Shown here in pieces: positions 1 through 5,600 of a stretch of 11,927 nucleotides of DNA; within the stretch, counting starts at the first letter, position 1; each line of letters starts with the position of its first letter. The stretch is from the NCBI GenBank assembly GCA_030151135.1, contig JASLEQ010000494.1:1-11927 (forward strand), in the 5' to 3' direction. Position numbers and translations under genes: made by a program. This stretch comes from Candidatus Sulfotelmatobacter sp. (GTDB lineage Bacteria; Acidobacteriota; Terriglobia; Terriglobales; SbA1). The notes under the pieces are model-generated. The model was not told the DNA's origin and searched no databases. It was given only the letters and a program-made list of their open reading frames with translations.

Positions 1-2
1 CC

Positions 3-260
3 TTGCTCATGTGGTCGGGGCTAGACAGGCTGGAAGAAAGAATCGAGGGCGTTGTAAAGACCTACGAGCACTCGGCGGGCGTGGATATCGAACGAGAGGA
101 TATCCACACTGCGATGCTCGCCCACTGGTACTGCCATTACTGGCATTGGCGAGACCGGTTGCAGAGCGGCGAGTTCGGGCACGAGGTGAAAGACCGCCTG
201 TGCTTCAGAATTTCCTCGGTGCTCTCCTATGTCGCGAACGGAGGACGCGTTGCGTACTGA
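3..260 (+). CDS. Hypothetical protein, possibly 5'-truncated by the window edge
   Basis: Small open frame ending in TGA at 258-260. It can start at TTG (3) or ATG (9), but the frame is open to the window edge, so the true start may lie outside. The product is up to 85 residues, charged and apparently helical, with a cluster of aromatic and histidine residues near residues 42-50 (HWYCHYWHW). It has no signal peptide or membrane segment. Third codon positions are mostly G or C, as in the surer genes here, which favours it over the 87-codon antisense frame at 21-284. It converges on the LRR gene with a 45-base gap. I do not recognise a family. Moderately likely to be real. Confidence 0.45.
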   Translation: MLMWSGLDRLEERIEGVVKTYEHSAGVDIEREDIHTAMLAHWYCHYWHWRDRLQSGEFGHEVKDRLCFRISSVLSYVANGGRVAY

Positions 261-305
261 TGAACCAGCGTGGTTGTTCGCCACATCGAAGCCACCGAGC
301 CGGCG

Positions 306-974
306 CTATCTGTATACGAGACAGCCACGATCCTCCAACCTATCAAGCCACGGCAAGACCTTCAGCGTGTTGACCCACCTTAGATCAATCTTCTCAAGTC
401 TGGGCATCTCCAGAATTGATTCCGGCAGCGTTTCGATCGGATTCCCGCGCAGATCGAGAAGACGAAGCTCTGATACTTCGACGATTTCCGACGGCAGAGT
501 TCGAAGCCGATTGTTTCTAAGATGGAGTTCGCGAAGTCGCGACAGCCTGGCAATTGAACTGGGCAAAACGCTGAATTGGTTATTTGTCGCGCGCAACTCA
601 ACAAGACTTGACATGTGGCAGATCGGTTCGGGGAATGCCGAGAAGCGATTTTGACTAATGTTCACGTATCTTAGCTCTTGTAGTCGTTCCAGAGATCGCG
701 GCAAAGATTCAAGTTGATTGTCGTGCAGATAGAGGAAATCGTTGATCTTTGTGAGCTTGCCGAGTTCAACCGGCAGCTCGGCTAATTGGTTGTGACCCAA
801 ATCGAGCGTTCGAAGGCGCTGCAATTCCCCGATCCGCGAAGAAATTGAGCTGAGAGCATTGTCTGCCAGAATCAGCACAGTTATTCCGAGATCATCCCAG
901 ATATGGTCGGGAACTGCGCCTAAATTCTTTTTCCAGAGGTTTAGAACGTGATCAGGCATACATTTGAAGTCCAT
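306..974 (-). CDS. Leucine-rich repeat protein
   Basis: A 222-residue protein built almost wholly of leucine-rich repeats. After an N-terminal cap of about 30 residues, seven to eight repeats of about 23 residues run from about residue 33 to 205, following LxxLxLxxNxLxxLPxxIxxLxxL; examples are LDLGHNQLAELP (57-68), LHLRNNRLRTLP (150-161) and LLDLRGNPIETLP (172-184). There is no signal peptide, membrane segment or fused catalytic domain, so it is probably a cytoplasmic protein-binding scaffold; a partner cannot be named. The start is ATG at 972-974 with no strong ribosome binding site; Met6 is an alternative. Bacterial LRR proteins of this size are often stand-alone or relatives of Roc-COR and kinase-linked LRRs. 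It is divergent from the downstream DinB-like gene across a 144-base gap. The family call is secure, the function unknown. Confidence 0.9.
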   Translation of the reverse strand: MDFKCMPDHVLNLWKKNLGAVPDHIWDDLGITVLILADNALSSISSRIGELQRLRTLDLGHNQLAELPVELGKLTKINDFLYLHDNQLESLPRSLERLQELRYVNISQNRFSAFPEPICHMSSLVELRATNNQFSVLPSSIARLSRLRELHLRNNRLRTLPSEIVEVSELRLLDLRGNPIETLPESILEMPRLEKIDLRWVNTLKVLPWLDRLEDRGCLVYR

Positions 975-983
975 TCGAGATGG

Positions 984-1013
984 TTGTCAAATTCTATCTC
1001 GTTTCACTATGAC
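984..1013 (+). promoter_or_regulatory. Candidate sigma-70 type promoter for the DinB/MDMPI gene
   Basis: TTGTCA at 984-989 (5/6 to the -35 consensus) and TATGAC at 1008-1013 (4/6 to the -10) are separated by 18 bases. It would give a leader of about 100 bases before the gene at 1119. Seen by eye only; chance matches of this quality are common. Confidence 0.25.
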
Positions 1014-1118
1014 GCAATGACAACTTGAGAAGCGAGAACATGCGTGATCCAGTCAGGAGGTCCCGGCGGGCTGACAGTCGCCATGGCTCCGATCTGTTAG
1101 CGAAAAGCTTGTTAAATT

Positions 1119-1976
1119 GTGATTATGAACATTGATGCCCAACTCGGTGGTTGCGACCCAATTTTATGCGCTCATCTGCTCGGCAAGGTGGATCGGCAGC
1201 TCATCGATCTGCTGCAATCGCTCTCTTCCGAAGAGTGGAATCTGCAGACAACCGCACCTCGATGGAAAGTGCGCGACGTGGCGGCACATTTGTTGGATAC
1301 CGCGCTTCGCAAGCTGTCGCTAGTTCGTGATTCCTGGTTCGTAGAGAATGCCAACGTTCAGTCCCCGGAGGAGGTGATCGCACTTGTCAATCGGTTGAAT
1401 GACGAAGGAGTTGCTGTGTACCGTCGTCTGAGCCCAGGTCTTTTGATCGGATTGATGACAACCGCCTGCGATCAATCGGCACGCTTCCATGAATCACTTG
1501 ATCCATTTGCGCAGGCCACTTTCAATGTCAGTTGGGCGGGCGAAAAGATATCTCTTAATTGGTTCGACACGGCCCGTGAATTGACCGAACGCTGGCATCA
1601 CCAAGAGCAAATTCGGCTAGCAACCGGCCGGCCAGGCATTATGACGCCCGAACTATATCATCCCGTGCTGGACTGCTTTGTGCGTGGCATGCCGTATGCG
1701 TATCGACATACGGATTCTCCTGAAGGCACGAACGTCCTATTGGAAATTTCGGGGGAATGCGGTGGAAGCTGGGCCTTGACAAAGGCTTTCGAAGGTTGGC
1801 ATTTCGTCAAAGAGAGTCCCATACAAGTTGCTTGTAAAGTCACGCTGCCCCAGGCGATTGCGTGGCGTGTGTTCACGAAGGGCATCGATCACGCTTCAGC
1901 TCGTCAGCAAGCTCAGATCGAAGGAGAGGCGGCCTTGGCAGACGCAATTTTTGGGCTGACGGCGATCGTGGGCTAA
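1119..1976 (+). CDS. Maleylpyruvate isomerase/DinB-fold family protein (MDMPI N-terminal domain)
   Basis: A 285-residue protein of the DinB/YfiT-like four-helix-bundle superfamily, in the branch typified by mycothiol-dependent maleylpyruvate isomerase. Residues about 20-165 form the bundle. The motif WKVRDVAAHLLD (49-60) carries the first expected metal-ligand histidine, His57. ELTERWHHQEQIR (154-166) supplies Glu157 and His161 in the E-x3-H spacing expected for the other ligands. Residues 180-285 fit the C-terminal part seen in longer members. Family members are usually thiol- or metal-dependent transferases or isomerases; the substrate cannot be read here. Mycothiol is actinobacterial, so in the inferred host another thiol or a different reaction is more likely. 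The start is GTG at 1119 or ATG at 1125; neither has a clear ribosome binding site, and ATG 1125 is a fair alternative. It looks intact and monocistronic. Confidence 0.75.
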   Translation: MIMNIDAQLGGCDPILCAHLLGKVDRQLIDLLQSLSSEEWNLQTTAPRWKVRDVAAHLLDTALRKLSLVRDSWFVENANVQSPEEVIALVNRLNDEGVAVYRRLSPGLLIGLMTTACDQSARFHESLDPFAQATFNVSWAGEKISLNWFDTARELTERWHHQEQIRLATGRPGIMTPELYHPVLDCFVRGMPYAYRHTDSPEGTNVLLEISGECGGSWALTKAFEGWHFVKESPIQVACKVTLPQAIAWRVFTKGIDHASARQQAQIEGEAALADAIFGLTAIVG

Positions 1977-2121
1977 ATGCCTGGCGATCGCTCATCTAAA
2001 GGACTACTTTCTCGACGCCTGTATCGTCGTGCCGTTTGTGAAGGGTCCTCCAGGCGGCCCAATGTAGCCTTCCTGCACTTGAATCAAGACTGCAGGTCGA
2101 CTCGTGACTATACTGATCCGC

Positions 2122-2615
2122 GTGAATGAACCTAAAGGAATTCCGCTTCCCAAAAGCCCCACCGGCATTGACGGTCTCGACGAGTTGGCCCATGGGGGGC
2201 TGCCCACGGCACGAACCACTTTGCTGTCAGGTAGCAAGAGCTAATCGCGAACTTTGCCGCGTTCGGGAACGATCTCGAAAGCCTGAAAGAAGAGGGAAAG
2301 CTCCTCATCGATCATGTGTGCGTGGACCGGAACGAGATAAAGGAAAACGGTGGCTACGATCTGGAAGCTGTTTTCATACGACTGGGAAGGGCCGTGGATG
2401 CGATTCATGCGAAACGCGTCGTCCTTGACACCGTTGAGGTGCTCTTTTCTAGTCTCGGCAACGAGACGGTGGTTCGCGGTGAGCTACTCCGGCTGTTCCG
2501 CTGGCTTAAGGAGAGGGGGCTCACGGCGATTATTACGGGCGAGCGCGGCGGAGACCGCGCATGGACGGAGAGCCGCACTCGATCCGGGCCGAAACAACTT
2601 CCGTCCGCTTTTTAG
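2122..2615 (+). pseudogene. KaiC-like RecA-superfamily ATPase, internally deleted and truncated
   Basis: From a GTG at 2122 the frame reads a typical KaiC N-terminus: KSPTGIDGLDELAHGGLP, then ART-TLLSG, the entry to Walker A. It stops at TAA 2242 after only 40 codons. Homology resumes in another frame at about 2238 with ELIANFAAFGNDL, then GKLLIDHV, YDLEAVFIRLGRAVD, KRVVLDTVEVLFS (Walker B strand, about 2415-2453), LLRLFRWLKERGLTAIITGERG (to about 2548). It then loses similarity and ends at 2615. Compared with remembered KaiC proteins, about 33 residues (about 100 bases) are missing at about 2230-2237, including the P-loop Lys/Thr and the catalytic Glu pair, and the shift is out of frame. The rest of the first ATPase domain and any second domain are absent. 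It cannot make an active ATPase. KaiC-like proteins of this type commonly act in signalling rather than a true clock. Confidence 0.85.
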
Positions 2616-2881
2616 GTAGTAATGCGCCCACCGCGACTATCTTGTCCGTTCTGGACGACGAACCCGCCGTCACGCTCTGCGTTTCGACGACTCTTCTGGT
2701 AAATCTGCCCTCGACCGCAGAGTCGTTGGACTCGGTCCGGATGAAATTGGGAGTAAGCGCTCCGCGGATCGTGGTGGGAGGCGCGGCCTTCGCTGCCGTG
2801 CCCGGCTTTGCGCGCGAGATCGGCGCCATCCAAGCAGGGGGTGATCTCCGCGACGCCGTAAAGGCGCTCTGTCGACGCTAA
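2561..2881 (+). pseudogene. C-terminal remnant of a cobalamin (B12)-binding domain protein
   Basis: An open frame of 106 codons overlaps the end of the KaiC-like remnant in another reading frame. From about residue 15 it resembles the second half of a B12-binding Rossmann domain: VRFLGSNAPT (the usual 'V-x-x-LG-x-N-x-P' strand), a hydrophobic strand with VTLCVSTTLLVNLP, APRIVVGGAAFAAVP (the conserved 'I-x-VGG' strand), and IGAIQAGGDLRDAVKAL at the C-terminus. The first half of the domain, including the D-x-H-x-x-G cobalamin-ligand motif, and any upstream four-helix or sensor domain are absent. The short GEPHSI just before it looks like the usual 'GE-x-H-x-IG' entry with about 15 residues missing, which would be a second small deletion. 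ATG 2561 has no convincing ribosome binding site. Probably not a functional cobalamin binder; it could still be translated as a short orphan protein. Confidence 0.65.
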
Positions 2882-3096
2882 GCGCTCCTACCCTCTTCCG
2901 GCCGCTGATTGGAAGCGGAACCTTTGAAGATGCGTTGATCGGGCGTTGGGAATCTGGAGCGAATGTTCCGCGACCCCTCACCTTCGACGAAAAGGCTGCA
3001 GAGACTCCACGGTTTCGCATTGGCCTTGTCGTCCCTTTGCTCCAGAATCGGCGTCATCCCCGTTTTCGAGTACTCAGGTGACATCCCTGCGATGGT
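2882..3096. other. Intergenic stretch with no recognisable gene
   Basis: Lies between the B12-domain remnant and the stop of the LysR gene. On the plus strand a frame open from 2882 reads through about 60 codons to TGA at 3079-3081 and contains GSGTFEDALIGRW; on the minus strand a 68-codon frame spans 2878-3084. Neither resembles a family I know and neither has a good ribosome binding site. It may be further decayed coding sequence. A short hairpin (CCGCT at 2902-2906 with AGCGG at 2914-2918) lacks a T tract and is not called a terminator. Confidence 0.4.
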
Positions 3097-4008
3097 TCAG
3101 GAATATTTTGTGTGTGTCGCCCACCGGCTGAAGTAGCTCTTCAGGAATTCCGTGAAGGCAACGGCAATCGCGGGTAGTCTCTTGCCCCGATAACTGATCA
3201 GGCTGAAGTCGACTTCAGCAATCGGATTGATAAGCCGGCTCATAACCACCCTTCGTCCGCGCGAGGCTGCCAGGGAGTATGACGGGACCACGGCAATGCC
3301 TTCACCCGCCTCGACCATTGCTATCTGTGTATCGAGCAGATTGACGTGAACATTGCAGGAAGGAGTGATTCCCGCCTTTGACAAGTTTCGATTCACCAAC
3401 TGTTGAATGGGGCTGGTCGGCTGAAGCGAGATAAGAGTCTGTCCGTTTAGAGCCGACCATGTCATCGAACCTCTCTTCAACTCTTCGTCCGTCTCGGGCC
3501 GAATTACCATAAGTGGAAATCGCAGAAAGAGAGTCCGGCGAATACCGGCAGCACGAGCAAAGATACCCAGCCCCATATCCAGTTTGCCTTCCTGGACCAT
3601 TGGCAAGAGGAGCGGGGCGCGTTCGTCGAAGAGCTCAATCCGAAACCCTGGGCTGTGGACCCGAAACTCTTTGATCGCCGGCGCGACAATATTCGCCGCT
3701 ATCAGGTGAGGAGCACCCATGCTGAATGACTGGTTCGACTGAATGGCCGAGTGTCCCAGGCGTGCAGCGATGCCTTCCAGTTTTTGCAGGGTTTCCTGAG
3801 CGATTTTCACCATATCACCGCCGGAACTCGTCAGTGCCACGTGCCGGGTGGTTCGGTTGAACAAACGGACGCCCAGCTCGTTTTCGAATTCGCGTATGAG
3901 AGCGCTGAGTCCCGACGGGGTGATGAACATCAACTCGGCGGCACGGGTGAAGCTGCGGTGCTGCGCAACCAGCAGGAAGGCTCGAAGCTGTCGTGAGGTA
4001 AAATCCAT
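3097..4008 (-). CDS. LysR family transcriptional regulator
   Basis: A 303-residue protein, the usual LTTR length. Residues 4-63 are the winged helix-turn-helix: RQLRAFLLVAQHRSFTRAAE, then the recognition helix region SGLSALIREFENELGVRLFNR, ending in TSSGG. A linker helix (64-90) leads to a type 2 periplasmic-binding-protein effector domain (about 92-290), with typical elements such as GKLDMGLG (141-148), the MVEAGEGIAVVPS strand-turn (231-243) and SLISYRGKRLP (269-279). It should bind DNA as a tetramer and sense a small ligand. The start is ATG at 4006-4008, placing the HTH at the standard distance from the N-terminus; the ribosome binding site is weak. It is divergent from the MFS transporter with only 66 bases between the starts, the classic arrangement for LysR control of a neighbour plus autorepression. 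The effector is not known; a transporter substrate is the natural guess. Confidence 0.95.
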   Translation of the reverse strand: MDFTSRQLRAFLLVAQHRSFTRAAELMFITPSGLSALIREFENELGVRLFNRTTRHVALTSSGGDMVKIAQETLQKLEGIAARLGHSAIQSNQSFSMGAPHLIAANIVAPAIKEFRVHSPGFRIELFDERAPLLLPMVQEGKLDMGLGIFARAAGIRRTLFLRFPLMVIRPETDEELKRGSMTWSALNGQTLISLQPTSPIQQLVNRNLSKAGITPSCNVHVNLLDTQIAMVEAGEGIAVVPSYSLAASRGRRVVMSRLINPIAEVDFSLISYRGKRLPAIAVAFTEFLKSYFSRWATHTKYS

Positions 4009-4030
4009 TATTCAGAAATACTTGCCAATT

Positions 4031-4055
4031 ATCAAATTATTTTAGCTTGTTTGAT
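4031..4055. promoter_or_regulatory. Candidate LysR operator (interrupted dyad)
   Basis: ATCAAA at 4031-4036 and TTTGAT at 4050-4055 form a perfect 6+6 inverted repeat with a 13-base AT-rich spacer in the 66-base gap between the divergent LysR and MFS starts. The T-N11-A core expected for LTTR boxes also occurs here. A further TTTGA at 4061-4065 repeats the right arm and could be part of an activation site. Position and symmetry fit; binding is inferred. Confidence 0.45.
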
Positions 4056-4066
4056 GATCGTTTGAA
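4039..4066 (-). promoter_or_regulatory. Candidate promoter for the LysR gene
   Basis: On the minus strand TTCAAA (4061-4066) and TAAAAT (4039-4044, 5/6 to the -10 consensus) are 16 bases apart, about 30 bases upstream of the LysR start. The element overlaps the ATCAAA/TTTGAT dyad, so a protein bound there would block it, consistent with autorepression. Confidence 0.3.
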
Positions 4067-4074
4067 GATTAAGA

Positions 4075-5505
4075 ATGTCCTTACGTTTTGAGCCGCTTTC
4101 GCCCAGCACGGGAGATCCTTTGAAAGACTCGGCAGCAATCCCGGCAATGGCTCTCTCCCCGGTGCGGCTGGATTCAGGATTGTCCGTTCTGCGCCGTCTT
4201 ACGCGGGTTCAGTGGCTCATTTGCGCGGTCGCCTGCTGGGGGTTCACCTTCGACCTCTACGAAGGCCTGATGTTGCCGCTGATTGTGCGGCCACTGTTGC
4301 TCGATCTCGGCAGTTTGGTACCGGGCACGCGGGAATTTAACCTCTGGGCGGGACTGCTCTTCTTTGTGCCCACGGCCGTGGGAGGAGTGTTCGGCTTGCT
4401 GGGCGGGTACCTGACTGACCTCCTCGGCAGGCGGCGCGTCCTGGTGTGGAGCATCCTCCTGTATGCATTTTCCGCGTGTGCAGCGGGCTTCTGCACGTCG
4501 ATTCCGGTGTTCATGTTCTTCCGATGCACAACCATGATTGGTGTTTCGGTGGAATTTGTGGCCGCACTTACGTGGATCGCCGAACTCTTTGAGACGCCTC
4601 AACAGCGTGAATCCGTGCTGGGCTACACGCAGGCGTTTTACAACGCAGGCGGCTTTCTGGTGGCCGGAGCGTATTACATATGCGTGACCCACGCAGACCA
4701 GCTTCCATCCATATGGTCGGCTCACCAGGCTTGGCGATACACGCTGTTCTCCGGTCTGATCCCGGCGATCCCGCTGATCGTGGTACGCTCCTTCCTTCCC
4801 GAATCCCAAGTATGGAGAGAAAAGAAGTTGCAGGGAACCCTGAGGCGCCCCAGCATCTCTGCTCTGTTTCAACCCCCACTGCGGAAGAACACCTGGGTCG
4901 TCACCATATTGGTCGCCTGCAGTATCTCGCTGGCCTATGGAGCCATGCAACAGACGGTTCGCATCGTGCCCGGGCTCCCGGGGATGGCGCATGCAGGGGC
5001 ACGATATATCGAGCAGAGGGTTGGCAGAGTGCAGTTGCTTCAGGAAATCGGCGGAGTGACCGGGAGGGTGCTCTTTGTATTGCTCATTATTCGAATCGCA
5101 GGGCAGCGACGCCGTTTGTTCGCGTTCCTGGGGTCCGCGCTTATCGTGTATGGCTGGATGTACCTGTATGGAGTGACTCGCAGCCTCACGCAACTTCAGG
5201 CGGGCATGTTTCTGGCGGCGCTTGTTTTCAATGGCCTGTATAGCTTTTGGGGCAACTATATGCCCAGGGTCTTTCCCACTTACCTGCGCGGCACAGGCGA
5301 GAGCTTTGCATTCAATATCGGGGGGAAGGTGATTGGCGCTTCGGCCGCGCTTGTCACGACTCAGTTGGCCAATGTGATGCCGGGGCGGGATGCCGGCCAT
5401 CAACTGGCCTATTCGGCAGGTGCGGTGGCCATGCTCGCTTGCAGCGTCGCTTTGCTGCTAGCCTCCCAGCTTCGGGAGCCTGAGGGCGATCTGCTCCCTG
5501 ACTGA
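4075..5505 (+). CDS. Major facilitator superfamily (MFS) transporter
   Basis: A 476-residue integral inner-membrane protein with about 12 hydrophobic helices. A polar N-terminal tail of about 45 residues precedes helix 1 (about 46-66), which holds FDLYEG, an acidic position also found in aromatic-acid/H+ symporters. The helix 2-3 loop carries the MFS signature GGYLTDLLGRRRV (110-122). A central loop (about 245-272) separates the two six-helix halves. In the second half FPTYLRGTGESFAFNIGG (400-417) matches the 'P-x-x-x-R-x-x-G-x-x-x-x-x-x-x-G' motif seen in sugar and organic-acid MFS proteins. The start is ATG 4075, close behind the divergent LysR gene. It probably imports or exports a small organic anion or aromatic compound under LysR control; the substrate is not readable. 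The gene is intact, and the 95-base gap to the convergent kinase gene shows no clear terminator. Confidence 0.92.
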   Translation: MSLRFEPLSPSTGDPLKDSAAIPAMALSPVRLDSGLSVLRRLTRVQWLICAVACWGFTFDLYEGLMLPLIVRPLLLDLGSLVPGTREFNLWAGLLFFVPTAVGGVFGLLGGYLTDLLGRRRVLVWSILLYAFSACAAGFCTSIPVFMFFRCTTMIGVSVEFVAALTWIAELFETPQQRESVLGYTQAFYNAGGFLVAGAYYICVTHADQLPSIWSAHQAWRYTLFSGLIPAIPLIVVRSFLPESQVWREKKLQGTLRRPSISALFQPPLRKNTWVVTILVACSISLAYGAMQQTVRIVPGLPGMAHAGARYIEQRVGRVQLLQEIGGVTGRVLFVLLIIRIAGQRRRLFAFLGSALIVYGWMYLYGVTRSLTQLQAGMFLAALVFNGLYSFWGNYMPRVFPTYLRGTGESFAFNIGGKVIGASAALVTTQLANVMPGRDAGHQLAYSAGAVAMLACSVALLLASQLREPEGDLLPD

Positions 5506-5600
5506 TGCACCCACTATTCGGATCCGGCCCGGCAAAGCTTCCTCGGCGAACTGTGTACCCACTCGGTTACAAGCGTTCTGATTCGATGCTGACGGGAACA

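Noticed and set aside
2090..2103. A 14-base match to a common cloning-vector polylinker (PstI-SalI region)
   Set aside because: The match does not extend on either side and sits in otherwise natural sequence, so chance is the better explanation than vector contamination.
2004..2237. A 77-codon minus-strand frame opposite the KaiC N-terminal fragment
   Set aside because: The plus strand matches KaiC residue by residue; the minus frame has no known motif or ribosome binding site.
4174..5403. A 409-codon open frame antisense to the MFS gene
   Set aside because: Composition is rich in His, Arg, Gln and Pro with no domain, and the sense strand encodes a clear MFS transporter; a shadow of GC-biased codons.
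5506..5600. Possible bidirectional terminator between the convergent MFS and kinase genes
   Set aside because: Short GC-rich inverted segments are present, but I found no stable stem with a T tract.
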